DNA from: Plectrocnemia conspersa | Lineage: Eukaryota > Arthropoda > Insecta > Trichoptera > Polycentropodidae | Direction of reading: 5' to 3' | Assembly: GCA_009617715.1 (NCBI GenBank) | Contig: VTFK01000076.1 | Coordinates: 434,001 to 498,000, forward strand | Length of the DNA stretch: 64,000 nt | Shown here: one piece after another, positions 34,969-49,184 of the stretch | How positions within the stretch are numbered: position 1 is the first letter of the stretch | Layout: the number at the start of each line of letters is the position of its first letter | Program-made: the position numbers and the translations under genes | The notes under the pieces: model-generated | Told to the model about the DNA's origin: nothing | What the model saw: the letters and a program-made list of their open reading frames with translations, nothing else | Database searches by the model: none

Positions 34969-37900
34969 ATGTTCCTTTCTTCGTGTATTTACACAGATTT
35001 CTCTCCGATAAAATTTGCGTTATTAAAATTTACAATTCGCAAAGACGTTTACGGCTTATATAAAGTTGTGGGCACAATAATGGCCGTCTCAATAATATAC
35101 GATTGGGTCGCTTTGTTCGTTTTTGTGTTAATTTATTTGACCGTTGGTGCCTTTGTGCAAGGGGCGAGGGTCATCCTCTCACCTGGAGCTGTCACGATTC
35201 TTTTCAATTACATATCAAAAAAATAAGCGCTCATGATAAAACACACACTTTATCGTATTGGTGCTCATTATCAACGTCTCGCGTTTATTATATAAAGTTA
35301 AATACGACGGCCGCGCGATCTATATGTCGCAAACGTGTTTTATCTTATGAAGCTATTTCAACGGAATCGGTTTTGTATAACATTTTATCGACGCGCTTTA
35401 ATCGAAAAAGGTTAATTCGATATTTTGTAATGGGTATGTCGAAGCACGCGTCACTCACGAGTAGGGGTTGAATCGACCAATTCCGAAATGATAAGGTTTA
35501 TGTTTCAATTAATGATTTAATTAAGTAGATTATGGCCGTTTTAATCGCTTGATTTATTAAGTCAAACTAAAAATATAATATTTCGAATTGTTTAACGGTC
35601 GTGCATCGAGTAATTTTAATCATTAAATATCTAAATACAGTTTTGATTATTGGATAAAATACACTATTTTTAATCAATGCTTGGAATGCTTTGAAACAAA
35701 TTAGAACGCTCATTAATTACACGAAAAAATATTTGTAAAAAAATATAAAAGCTAAACGCTTATTAATATTCCTATTCAATTTCTTACAAATAATTTAAAA
35801 AAAATCTTGACTTGCTTATTTTATTGGAAAAAATGCTCTTTAATTTTTTAACAATATATTCAAGATCAAATTTTATATTTCAATAATTATAAAAATTTTG
35901 TAAATATCTTGAAACTTGGTGAAAAATTAATGCAAACTTATCATGTTATTTTTAGTATCTTTAAATAATCAGTAAATAAGTATAAGGCCATTATTAAAGT
36001 ATTTAATATCGTAACGATATATTCAGATCTGAGTACTTCTTATATATAAACGATTTTTTAAATATGCCGAATTTCTATATACGATTTTAAGTTCTCATTC
36101 CCACAATCTATATTACCTTAACAAAGATATTGTATAGATTTTCACTAGAAAATATTGTGGTGGCTCATCAGAAAAAATTCTTAATTGTAGCAGTATCATA
36201 TAAACTTAATAAGAAAATCATTCTGCTAAAAGAAATTGCGCCTCAGGCTATTGTTACAGTTTCAGATCACATACGAAATATACAGTAGGACCACGCAACG
36301 GTGACTTGAACTGTCGCAAATTTAATCTCATTTGGATAAGCATTCTGTTATAAGGAATACAAGAAACTTATACTTAATCAACGATATTATTGGTCAATAA
36401 AAAAAATAATAATTTTCTAAACATGCTGTATAGCCGGCGGGCCAAACGGCCAAAAAAGTATAAATTTACGAGCGCCGCATAACCGACTCGTGCTTTATTT
36501 GTTTAAACTATTAAAATAAATTTCATTATTTAAACATATAAATATTTAAAACGCTAATTGAATGGCCCCGGACCTTTCCTCGGTAATTTATGATTGTCAT
36601 ATATCAACGGCCCAACTGCTTATAATAAATATTAAATGTAAAGACGGAGACAGGTACAACCCTTCGCCATACATACATACAACTTCCACGAGCAACATCA
36701 TCATCGTTTTCAACGGTGATATCAATAACCATTGTGGTGTTAAGCTTATTATAGCCGACAAAAAATATTAATTAAAATAATCACCATTATATTTAATTAT
36801 TATACATATTGAAACATTTATATGTTTTGTTTAAAATGCAAATTAAAAATAATATATGTGTGAAATGTAAACATATTTAAAGTTAATTGAAGAACTTCCT
36901 GAGGGAACCTTTCTGTCATACAGCATGCCTGCGGAATGGTCCGAGCCCTAAATTTGAATATGTAATAAGAAAATGTTTCGCCGTTGGTTGGTTTTGGCTG
37001 GCGCCTGTTTCGGCAATCAATTATGTTCTGCTGTCAATTTGAGAAAGGTCTTTTGTTTCTTCTCCTTTGATCTACCGCTCTTACCTATTGCTAGCTTTTT
37101 AATTAACTATCCCATTTATTTTCTTACGATCCGCTAGGTAAATTTTATCTACGACATATGTTGCTGTTTTGTATTTGTTTAACTGATGCATTAGAATCTT
37201 GATCATTTAAATTATAAATAAAATATTATTCAAACATACTTTATAAAGAACTGTGTTCGTTAGGAATTTTAAGAAATAAATTCCGTTAAAGTTAATCAAT
37301 GTATAGTTACATATAATATCAATTGACAATATTAAAATATGTTTATACTAACTAAATACATATATAATTGATATTTTGCACTAAGTGCACATCTTATAAT
37401 GTGACATAGGGAAAATGTAGATTCCATAAAGTCAAAAATGTTTGGGAATTACTGGGTGAGGCCGAAACAATTATCTGTTAAATAAATCTAATTTTTCATC
37501 CACATTTCATCAGCTGAAACAATCAAACATGATTTAATTAATCCAGCATCGGTAAATGGCTTTCTTTTATTAATAAATAAATGAGATGACTTTAGTTAAT
37601 GTCTTTTTAATATTTTTTACTTTTACAAAAAAAATCGTTGTTTAATTTTCCTACTATTGCTGCGTTTTGCGAGTTGTAAATATCATGTTAAGTGCATATT
37701 GTATTATTTTATATAAGGTCATAGTACAATAAATATAATACTTTGACATCTAATTCTATAACAAAATAAATTACGCTCGACACTTAAAATTCGATAGTAA
37801 TTTTTTCTGGATTTGGCAGTAACATGATGAATATTCACGTGTTATAAAATGAGAACTAAATATCTCAAAAAACGTTACAAGGATCACTAAGGATGCTGTC

Positions 37901-39580
37901 GATTTATACCACGTAACGTCACAGTAGAATGCAAAGCAATAGGAGCACCATATACCGTCATATCTCGCAACTCTTTAACTCGACGGTTGGCCATTCGGTT
38001 ATAAAGCATACTTTTTTGACCTCTAGTTTAGAGGAAAAGAATATCTTTATTTGGCCCAAGAGTTTTCACAGCGTATAGAAAAATATACTGAAATTTTTTT
38101 GCATGAAAAATGTCTTGTATAATATAAAATACTTTTTAATTAATATTTATACAGTCATAGATTTTCTTGAATTTTATTAACGATTTATTAAGTAGCCAGT
38201 TTAAAACCGAATGTTCCACTACCGACGATTAATTGAACTTAACTCGGATGTAACATGCTGTTATTTCGGTGTTTGATCGATGCCATTTGCAGTCCAAATC
38301 GGTGTTTTCGCTGGGTGGGGCTCAGCCCTACTGTGGATAAGCAGCGATATAAAAAAAACTTAAACGCAATTCTCGCCTTATACGCACGCCAGATATTAAT
38401 ATTGGGTATCATTTAAATATCTTCACACTCACATACGAATTGTAAGCGCATATAAAAATTATAAGTTAATTTAGAAGTCATTATTGTTCATTTTTCACCG
38501 AAATAAGATAGTCGGACATTGCTTGCACTCGTTACCGTGTAAAATTGTTATCTTAGCCCTTAAAGCGTGACATTGAAGGCGTATTAACACGCGAACCTTT
38601 ATATATTATTAAGCCGAAACTAGTTAAGTTGCTACGGCGCGTATATATTAAGCAACTAATAAATTATGTTCTCCAAAGCAAAACAGATATAATCGGTCGT
38701 CAAAATTTTAGTGCGTAATTAGGAGAAAATGGCTTCAAAATAAACCATATATCACATTTCAATATCTCTTGGTCTCGCATGATGTTTTTATGGCATTGTC
38801 GTTTATGATTTATGCGATATTTAATTAGTCGAGTAAAGGTTTAACGATAATTAAAAATGTTAAATATAATATATTACCTATTATATTTTTAAATAAATTT
38901 AAATGAATACAAATCAACTTTCAATAAAAATATATAATTCTTAATAGATTATAATTATATCAAACATATCATATTCCTGGTTATCACAGTCAGGCCTGGC
39001 GAGAAAGGGGAAAATTCCTGGGGCCCGTTCTTCTTGAGAGACTCAATTCTGGGAACGCTCGATAACGAGCGTTCTTACTACGATTTTATTGCTTTTGACG
39101 TGAATTTTTGACTTCTGAAAAGGAATAATTGTTTTTTGCGTTCTCCTGTTGGTCAAAATTCAGTTTAGATGTGCTTTATTTGATTCTCACTAAACATTTT
39201 ATACATATAGATAAGTATTATCAATATAATTAAAAATAATTGTGCTATTAATAAATTTTAGGCATGTTTATTGTTTTTCTCAAATATATAATATATTACT
39301 GATAATGTGTAAGTTCACATTTTTAAAAATAATCTCATATAATTATTAAGTAAGCCAATTTACACAAAACTATTGCTATTGAATTGAATTTGAAGTTTAA
39401 AGTAGATTATAGTTTTAGTTTCCATTTGCAACTAAGAAAAAAATACTTTTGTGCCACTTTGAAATCTATAAATAGTACCGATGCTAATATGAATAACTCA
39501 GAAATATTGATGACCGTGTTATGTCATATTTCTATTAATAGAGCTATACGCATACACACATTTTTATGGTACAATCTGTA
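34969..39580. other. Gene-poor DNA with GC-richer islands
   Basis: No gene supported. The open frames at 34969-35226, 35103-35471 and 36562-36771 overlap GC-richer islands but have no domain, no codon-like pattern and no convincing splice context. The island at 36,420-36,740 and those near 36,890-37,060, 38,210-38,400 and 38,510-38,640 look more like conserved non-coding DNA. A 9-base-arm hairpin is at 39,053-39,074. Confidence 0.45.
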
Positions 39581-39589
39581 GAAGCCTAA

Positions 39590-39830
39590 AACATGGCCGC
39601 CGCCATGTTTCGCGAGGAAAACCAAAGCGCCGTCCTTGTCTCGTCGCGGCAATCAATTAACCCCGACTGGCGCGGCGATAAGCTAGTTTCTAATTAGCAT
39701 TAATAAAATATAAGTTAGGAGTAATTAAGAGCTAGAATCGTGTCAGAGGCGTGGCCGCCCTCGTTAATCGCTATCGCTTGGAATCTACCGCCGACGGCCA
39801 ATTGGCCCTTTCAACCCTTCGACTTCGTTC
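39590..39830. promoter_or_regulatory. Candidate regulatory island
   Basis: A sharply bounded GC-richer segment in AT-rich DNA. It starts with the inverted repeat ACATGGC-CGCC-GCCATGT (39591-39608), which holds two GCCAT cores of the YY1/Pho type, and then carries several TAATTA/TTAATT homeodomain-type cores. The 118-codon open frame at 39740-40096 starts inside it but runs on into plain AT-rich sequence and shows no domain. Regulatory function is inference. Confidence 0.3.
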
Positions 39831-40699
39831 AAATGGCATACTTATGGCACTACAAAAATTTATTTTTGGGAAACGCACACGATTATGTAGTAATTAGTTT
39901 TGGAAGGAAACTAAACAGCGAGAGCTTCCTTTATGTTTGTTTTTTACCTCTCGTTCTCAGTTGTATTTCCTTCATGACGTATGTTAATTCTTACACAATT
40001 AACTCGACGTTTATGATGTTAAAAACTAGGCGCTTTGCGTGCAGTGTCGAAATCTATGTTAATTATGATGATAATTCAATCGTAAATATTTTTTAATCAA
40101 CGAACATAATTAAAATATTTAAAAATTTAATTTTTAATTTACTCATATCATTTAAAATCTACATTAAAATATATATGGAACAAGGTTGTTCTTGAACATA
40201 ATCAAGACAACTGCGATCAAATGATTGTCTGAAACATTCTCTGCCAAAAAAACAATCCCGGTTAAATTGCACATATTGAAAAAATATTTTTTAAGATCCA
40301 ATGCATTTTTACTTCATATTTTAAATTAACTAAATAAAAATTAAATTTAGTAAGCCTAAAAATTAAAATAAAATTAAGTATGCAACTTCAAAAATATTTA
40401 ATGATAGTTAGCATAAAGTTAAACTGCATCCTATACGTGATATTTTTACTAAATTTGTTTCTGTGAATAGTTAAGATTATATATTAAAAACATGGATTAT
40501 AATGATCCTACTAATGTTATAGATGAAGTACTGAATATTGGTCAAAACGTATATTTTAAATGTGATATTAATCAATATCTATACTTGGGCCTAATCATAT
40601 ATTATTAAAGAATGCATTAGAAATGCATTACCTATACAAAAATCTTCAATTTTAAAAATATTAATAAATAATTTTTCATTTTTTACTCATAAGAAATCG

Positions 40700-41040
40700 T
40701 ATTTTTTTTGTAAATCTGTGTTACAGCAAAGTAAGCACAATCAACAACTACTAAGTAAATGGCGAGACATCAGACTGAAATCAAATCAATTTTATTTACT
40801 TTGATCAGTTTTATTTAAATTATTCGTCACGATATTCATCCGTGAAATTGATAAAATCTAGAAAAATCTAATTTGTAATTATCGATCGAAAATAAACTTA
40901 TATTAAAATCACAAATACCGATCTCCAAGACGCGATAAAAATTTAAAAATATTTGGGTCCATATGCGATTCAAACCCAGGTCTTCAGATATTAGTCACAT
41001 ACCTGTCGTGCTGGTATCACGCGTCCTAATTAATTTAATT
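40700..41040 (-). repeat. tRNA-derived SINE, copy D
   Basis: On the minus strand the head (TATGTGACTAATATCTGAAG, ACCTGGGTTTGAATCGC) and body (TTTTTATCGCGTCTTGGAGA, GATGAATATCGTGACGAATA) match copy A in order. The tail (GATTTCAGTCTGATGTCTCG, CTTAGTAGTTGTTGATTGT) matches copies C and E. The usual AAGCTAGGT link between body and tail is missing. Confidence 0.7.
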
Positions 41041-41049
41041 GATTTTTTT

Positions 41050-43400
41050 TCAATAAAATAAAAATTGTGCTAATATTATAAGATATAATAAGTAACAAAA
41101 AGTTTGTACAATGTGTAAGGGCGCGTTATACACGGACAATTAAGTAAAAATAATTTATTTTTTATCTTAGTTCCACATTAAAAATAGATATTTAAAAAAT
41201 ATGAAAGTGGGTCATAGGCGCTGTGTCTTCTCTGATAAGAGCATGCCCCTTGAGGGCCCAATTCTATGGTGCAGTTCTTAACACGTCTCTGCGAAGTTTT
41301 ATCTATTTTTTTCTTATTAAGGGCAAAGCCACGACGGCGGACCCCATTCGTAGTTATGGCCACAACTGTAATCAAATAAATTACATAATATATAAAAAAG
41401 TGAAAAAATGTTTCATTCATTATCAGTCGAAATATTGTAAATATTTAATTTATTTAGTGACGAACACTTCTTGATTACGGTTAGAAAATCATTGATTAAA
41501 GTTTGTTTTTTCTTTATATTGCATATAAATATTTCTTACCTGTTCTTGACGTCTTTATTTATTAATATGTTTTTTTAATTTTGTAGCCCATTGAATTACT
41601 TCGCTTCTTAAAAACCATCCGTGCTTAAAATTCTGTACCTTTGATGTAATTCTTCAACTCTTTGTTTATATTTCTGTCCATAAATTTAAAGAAAATCCAT
41701 TTTGTTAAGCATCTTAATCTAATTATCATAAATTAATTATGGATTTTTTTCAAATTTAAAAAATAAACTATTAGTTTATAATCTTAGTTGTTAACGTGAT
41801 AATTAATTAGGTGCGTATAAATAAAATAATATCTACGCAGCTATGACGCCCCCACTAGCGAATGTCATTCATAAATCGAGCTGCATATTTATGGCAAAAT
41901 ATATTACAATTGCGCAAAGTTGTACTATTAATTAATCATAATAAATAAACTGATTTTGCAAACATGTGAACATATACATGTATGTATTAAATTAGCGTGA
42001 TTATTAACACCTGAAGATTCAGGAACATTTTATTATAAATAATTCTGTTTGATATTATTTATAATATATGAAACCCTTATAATTTATAATAATAAATATA
42101 AATGAACCTTCAATATATAGAATTAAATATGTAGATATTAAGTAATGTATCATAATATTTATTGCACAGTAATAATACTTTATTGAAAATATATGTAAGG
42201 TGGCCTTTAAACTTAATTGCTTAATCAAATTAATAACTCGGTTTTACGACAATAAGCAACGTTAGTAATTCCCTCCCGTGACCTGAAAGTTTTTTTATAA
42301 TATCTAACTCAATAAATAGTATACAGGCATGGTTTGGGTGCCATATCTTTTAATTAAAACAAAAGTATGGAACCCTAATTAATTTTAATGTCAGCTCATT
42401 ACCATGCTGGTGCGCTTGACGCTTCACAAACAAGAAAACATAAATACTTATTTGTTCTTCTCGGAACATCGTGCTTTGATCTCGGCCATAGCGACGGCCA
42501 TGTAAGGCATATTAAATATAGGGGATCGTAATATACACACAGGGTCTCCCGTCTGACCGCCTTCGCTTAAATAATTAACTTAACAAACAAACGCTATAAA
42601 TTTTAGTTAAATTTCAATATTTATGTTTCTACAGCTCGGCTACGCGCACGCGATGCCTTTGGAACGACTTTAAAATCCATCTCGCTCGCGCCTGTGTATT
42701 ATATAATATATACATGATTAAATAGTATTATATAAGCTTTATTGAGAAATTGTTTAATTAATTATTGATTTAATTTTCTAGAGATAATAAAATTATCACA
42801 GAAAAACAATGATATATTTTTGCTAGTATTTTTTTTATTATCTATGATTTTTTAGTTTTCATTTTTTTAGGTTCATTGTTAAAGACGCTTTATTGCTGTA
42901 AAGATCTAATAATTTCTAGGCATTTATAATATAACTAAATAGCCGCAATTAATCGACTATAGCAAAGAATATACACCAGATTCTAATATTAGCATAATAA
43001 CATTAAAAATCGTAACTGGGCAATATATTTTTATTGACTTGTGACATATAATTACATTTATAGCTAAAACTCAGCTTGGAATCAATAGTGTGTACTATTT
43101 TTCCACGCGAACGTATCGAATATAAAATAAAACGAGACTGTACAATAAATAAAACTATATAATTAATTAACTAATAAAATACTTATTTCAATTTAGCTTG
43201 TAAATTAACACATAAATCTTTGTAATTTAAAAAATATATAAAGAAAAACAATTTTGCTGGTCTTAGAGTAAAATTGTAAATATATTAAATACTAGTTAAA
43301 CTGTGTATTTAATGTATAAGTCAATATATTCCTCTCTCTTTATGTCTCTGAAACAATTTTTTTTGTTTGTAAAACTTAGACGCTCACTTTTATTAATATA
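41050..43400. other. Gene-poor AT-rich DNA
   Basis: No gene supported. A GC-richer patch at 42,400-42,690 could be regulatory. The overlapping open frames near 41,178-41,474 on both strands are chance. Confidence 0.5.
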
Positions 43401-43415
43401 CCATTATTGAGTTAA

Positions 43416-43690
43416 GGTCGGAATAGCGTAGTCCATTAGGCCTTAACTAGTAACCTAGTGGTCGCAGGTTCAATCCACGGCAGCAGACTCGATTTTCTTT
43501 TATAAATATTCACTATTTTAAAATTCGACCTCATCTGCAAAACCGCATCTTTTGATTCAAACTGATAATAGTACCTATTATAATTTAAAATTATTAATAT
43601 ATGTCACTAATACTCAGACTAAAAAGTCTGGTGGTTAATACTTACTAATAGATATTCATTATGTATGATTGATTCACCCATTTACAACGG
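43416..43690 (+). repeat. tRNA-derived SINE with a different head
   Basis: The head (GGTCGGAATAGCGTAGTCC, then CCTAGTGGTCGCAGGTTCAA with a B-box-like GGTTCAATCC) is unlike that of copy A. The 3' part (AAATTATTAATATATGTCAC, AGTCTGGTGGTTAATACTTA) is the same tail domain as in the other SINEs here. Confidence 0.6.
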
Positions 43691-43694
43691 AGAA

Positions 43695-44365
43695 TTTTAA
43701 AAAAAATGTTGAGTTGTATTATTTTTACGAACGTGGTTAAATGTCGATAAGGTTAGCTTTACGATGATTTAACATTATCAGTATAATTGTTGATCTGTGA
43801 GTTAAGAAATCCAGTAGGCTTGTTACTTTTATAAATATTTTTAGCATGCGAAAGAATACCCGGGAAGCGAGACAAAAAACCCAGTTATGAAAATTCCTTT
43901 GCTTCTATTGAAAATACTATTTTTGAAATATATTTGTGAAATTCCATATATATTTATTTATTAAAAAAATAGTTGAAAGGCTTATTTTTTAAATTTATTT
44001 ATTATTTATAACAACTAAAAAAACTGCAATTCTTATTATATACATATATTATATAAAGCAGCAATTATGAAATTTTATTTTAAAATTAAGAATACAAAAT
44101 TTAATATAAATACCAAGGCATTTTGTAATAAGTCTATAGATAGGAATACTCGCTTTTCGTTGATGTTGGCTTAATTGGTTGGTTGTAAAATCTTAAATGA
44201 ATGTCGTCTACTACATTTATTATTTTCAACCGGAGAAATATTCTGATCGTTTATAAATTGTGTGTTTAACTATTCTTCAATTTTAACGTCGTATTTATTA
44301 AATCGTCATCAGTATTATTTTCATTTATTATTTCAATATCCGATTCTGAACTATTTAAATTATAT
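43695..44365 (-). pseudogene. hAT transposase fragment, copy 2
   Basis: It can be aligned by eye with 32,540-33,350 over most of its length (GGTTAGCTTT, TTAGCATGCGAAAGA, GAGACAAAA, ATACTCGC.TT..GTTGATGTTG, TTGGTTGGTTG, AATATTCTG, AAATCGTCATCA.TATTATTT). The transposase signature visible in copy 1 is disrupted by a deletion here. Both copies have the same orientation. Confidence 0.65.
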
Positions 44366-44469
44366 TTTTTATCTAATTTCTAAGGGTTCAAATAATTACT
44401 TGTATGTAATTATTAAATCTGAAAAATGTACCCAATTAATACAGATTTACTCTATTGTAACGCATTAAA

Positions 44470-47400
44470 ATAAAAAAAAAATTAAAATGAAAGTATACAT
44501 AAATCGAATTACTTTGAACTTACCCCCTCACCATCTTCGGCCTTCCTACGTACATTTATTAACCCATAACTTACCTTAAAAGACTTCCGAAGTTTTGACG
44601 CTATTATTTAGATCTGAAAAGACCTCAACCTGGCAAAAGTAGGTCAGTGACTTCTAATCTTTTTTAAACACAAATCTATTTTTATTAAAAAAAATTGCCA
44701 TTTTACTTATTAATTTCATGCATTGAAAAATAAAAAAATAATGCTACATACAACGTTTTTACGGGTCATTTTTTTAGTGTTAAAATAATATTTACAGTTT
44801 AAATAAACGATTTTTTAATACAGTAACAAAACAGATTAAATAAAATGATAAGCAACTATCTCTATAAATATATAAAAAATAATTAAAAAGATAAGCAAAA
44901 ATCTCAATTTATGGAAAATCATACAAATTCTCGCTGCGCGGTCAAATACAACATACTTGTGTATTTTTTGCGACTAATTCGCAACGATTTTATTTAATAA
45001 GTAAAATAATAGATTTTAAAATAAATTATACATTTGACTAGAATAAATTATCAAGAAGCACTAATGATCATTACTGATGTGGAAAAAATATATATTGACT
45101 TGATTGTATATAACAATAATATGGTATCAAATCTGATAAAATATTGATTAATATAAAATAATGAACTGTATGTATTAGTTTATGTACTGCACTACTGATA
45201 TATTCAACATTATTTACATAACCACAGAAAATTTTGTAAAAATTGGATTTGCCTTTAAACAGTCACGACTTAACACGTTACAGCAAATTTCATATTATTG
45301 GTTTTAACTACAAAATTGTTATTTTAACTCTTGCGGTTTCTATGTTTATGTTTAAATGTCAAATATAATCATGCATTTATGTTTAAATCTAAACTTAAGA
45401 ATTTTAATAAATAAGGATCATGAGAAATTTGACATGTACTTATAGTACTTTCTATCTATATAACATTATATGTTATAAAATAAAAATTAACACAAACATT
45501 TACACCTTCTAAATATAAGAATTATAAAATATAGTATAAAAAATCAAATCGAGCAAATAGAAGCAATTTGAACTAGAATCATAAAATTGAAGGCACACTT
45601 CAAAACCACAATCTCCTATACTTGTACACGGTAATAACGCATTTTTCTCGCATTATTTTTTATTTGCGATGCATATACCATAAATTCGATTATGATGCCA
45701 TAAAATAGTGAGTGGCTTTTATAACCGTGATCCGTTGAGAGATCCGCGTCACAAGTGTGAGCGCTTGCCCCGGGGCCCGACACACCGTACGGCTAATCGA
45801 ACACATTCGAACCGGGCCTACGCAATGAGGGACCAGCGGTTCCCAAAGTGGGTGACGCTAATGAAGCGGCGCTATTCGTAGCCCTTATTGTTGATTAGGA
45901 AGTGATAATTTATATGTGTGATGGGTGTCGTTCGTTTAAAACCGGATGTGAAATCGTATGAATTTTATGATGATGACCGGTGTAATTAGTGTGATATATG
46001 TAATTATACATGTGTTACAATTAATTATGTAATTATTTATATATTATAGTTATGTAATGTATCCGCTATGCAAAGTACTGTAATTAAATGTAAATATAAA
46101 ACAGTAAACTAAAATTTATGATGCAGAAATAAATTTATATTTTTCCAACTGAAATACGTTTCTTAATACATATATGGTATGATTGTGAATTCTGACCAAA
46201 AGTACAGTTCAAGTTTTTAGTTTTATTTAAAAAAAACAATTTAATCACACTGTAATGTATTTTTTATCTGACCCCTAGAGATTAAATATATTATCTTTTT
46301 GAGTAAAATAAGATTTTTCTGTAAATAAATAATTGTTATTAAATTATTATACGGTTTATTTAATAAGAGTTTATTTTAATATATTCGAAATGTTACAGCT
46401 ATAGCTGAAATTATTTCTTCTATTTCAGACAAAAGTCAAGAGTAATCGAATTAATTTGTCTCTGAATAATACATTTTCATGGTTTATTCCATAATATAGC
46501 TTGTCTGATAATAAGTCCAAATGGCTTGATAGATTCTTACGAAAAATCATATATCAGAAGCTTAACTTAAACATCAATAAATACTTTTCCAATGATAATT
46601 ACCTACTTTAGTTTTCTAAAATTTTCTTCTATAAAAGCAATATATTTGATAAAAGCAATATTGCAAAATATATTTATTTTAGAAAAACATTTAATTCGCA
46701 CTTTTCTTTAAATATGACATACTTTTGTAATTCATCACATATATTTTGTATAAAATAAAGTGGAGGATTTTTTCCTAAATAAATCAATAGGTTGTAAATT
46801 ATTTTGGGCAATGGTTGCTTTATTAAATCATGTTTATTTCTTGACTGTTTAAAACATATTTTTTGTGCATTATGATTATTTATAGCACAAAAAATATTTT
46901 TTAAGTAGTATTTTATTTTTATTAAGTCATAATTATCATCACCTATATTTTCCATGTACCAACTTTATTTTGTTATTCTCGTTTCTATTTATTTATTTAT
47001 TACAACAAAGACTTACAAAACTATTATATTTTGCCAGAGGGTTGTTCATGCTTTATATAATATTACAAATATAAATTTATTTAATTGTATTTTAGTAAAT
47101 AATAACACGAAAATGAAAAATAATAATTTTATATAAATTCATATTTTTACAAATCGAGGCTTGAAAGATTTTTTGATAAGCAATATTTTGTATGAATCTT
47201 CTTTCATTGTTTACAAGTTTTCGATATTGTGAATTATCTTTGATTTCATTAACATTTTCAGTTAATGGTGATTTTTTATATGTTGAAAATGCTACGTAAA
47301 TTTAATCATGAAAAAACAGTGCTTCCTTGTATTATGGGTTGATTTATGGGTAGATACGCTCCACAAAAAACATATAAAAATATTCATGGAGTTCAGATAA

Positions 47401-49170
47401 AATGTGAGGATAAGTTCCAAAAAATCATGTAAAAGCACAAGAAATTATATATACTATTACATTTAAAAATAATTAATTTATATAATCATATTTTTGATTA
47501 ATGCATTGTCAGTAGGTGTCGAATGACCATAAAATGTAAAACTTAAAACTAACGTTAGATTATCTTATTTTTCGTTACTTATTATGAATTTACTAAATTT
47601 TTAAAGCTATAACAATACTGGGATCGTTATTTATCTTCATATTTTGAAATTGTCTAGCTAATTGGATAACTACACTTACATTCTTAATAGTAAATAAAAT
47701 CTGTTTTTTTGGAATTATATTGATCGATTTCGGTATCAGGTTGTCTTTAGTTATTTTATCTTCGTCAATATATTGATTATTAAATTATGAAAAACCATCT
47801 CGATATGCCTTTAATATTGAGCTCTTTATCTCTTGGTAGAGAATTACCTAAAAAGCCAATTTATTTTTAAATGTCAGTGCACAAAAACATCGTTTAACGC
47901 GTGATTATCATATGATCTTAAATGTCTGTCCTGTGATTATTCAATCACCCTGAGGAGCGCAACCGGTATGTGTAAATACACAGAGCGGTATTGATGTATT
48001 GTTCTCTAGATTATTATATTTATTTCTACTTACACTATTGTAATTGTTTATTATGTTTTAATTATTATATTCATTACCTTGATTTATGTGTATTTTAAAT
48101 TTTAATAAATTTCAAGATTATTATTATATTTTTTATTTGTTTTTAAAAATTTGTTCAAATTCAGTTCTATTACGTAAATTCTACGTGTATTTTTTTGTGA
48201 CAGAGTGTACAACTATTCTTGGCAAGAGTGACTTTTTAAATATTTTTATAAATATATTAAATATTACTGTGCTATACTATTAGGTCTGACTAAAAATATG
48301 TAATATCAAGTGACATATTTTTATTCAATCGAAGATGAATACAAGACGTTCAACCATATTTTTCTATTTTTTCACAAGTAGTGTTTTTGTTATTATTTTT
48401 GCACTCTCAATGATATTAATTTCATAAATAAATCCTATGAGAGGCATTTGTCTGTTGTTGATTAATATTTTTGAAGCTAGTCTACAATAACAACTGTTTA
48501 GATCGTTTTACGACATCTGGGTGCCATAGAAACAATAAAAAATAAACAAATGAGTACTGTATTAACTGACCGAGAAAACAGCAACGTTTCAAAGTATGTA
48601 CATTACTATTAGAAATATTATTATTTATCGTTTTTTAAATCAATTAAAACCATGCACAAATAAAACCATAAAAATAAAAAAAAACGATTTTGATAAACAG
48701 AATTGGAGCAATATTGCTTCATGATATTGTAAGACCTCATTAATGTTGCAAAATTAAATGAATTTGCCTCAACCTCAATGCCTTTTTCCTCACAGATTAT
48801 CTACGATTATGGTTTTTAACATGTAGACTTATTTCTACAAAATACGAGATTCGTTAAACATATTGACATTATAAAAGCCTTGGAACCTGAGAGGTTTTGC
48901 TCTTCACGTTATTTAATAATGACATAAATTAACAAATTATAATTTTCGTCTGTATGCAGATAATTTAATATTATTTATGTGGGGACTCCTCCTCTCGAGA
49001 GAGTGATTTAAATACTTTATGAAGATGGGCTTTCGTCAACCGTCGTAAAGTGCCATATTGTGTCATTTTATCGATCTCTTTCGCCATCAGATTATTCCTA
49101 CAATCTCAATGGGATCATTTTGGCTAGAGAAACCATCACTAAAGATCCTGAAATTACGTTTGAGAGCAAG
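44470..49170. other. Gene-poor DNA with one strong GC island
   Basis: The island at 45,710-45,900 is the most GC-rich point of the desert and includes TCACAAGTGTGA and CCCCGGGGCCC. The minus-strand open frame at 46955-46674 (93 codons) is lysine/asparagine-rich; its LPKIIYNLLIYLGKN segment faintly recalls piggyBac transposases, but too weakly to call. Other open frames are chance. Confidence 0.4.
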
Positions 49171-49184
49171 TGGAGGATCTAAGG

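Noticed and set aside
39740..40096. 118-codon plus-strand frame
   Set aside because: It begins in a GC-rich island and ends in AT-rich filler, with no domain and no conserved feel; treated as non-coding.
43416..43490. Possible tRNA gene
   Set aside because: Only the B-box region is convincing; the cloverleaf does not close and a SINE tail follows, so it is a SINE head.
46674..46955. 93-codon minus-strand frame
   Set aside because: A faint similarity to piggyBac transposases (NLLIYLGKN) is not enough to call it.
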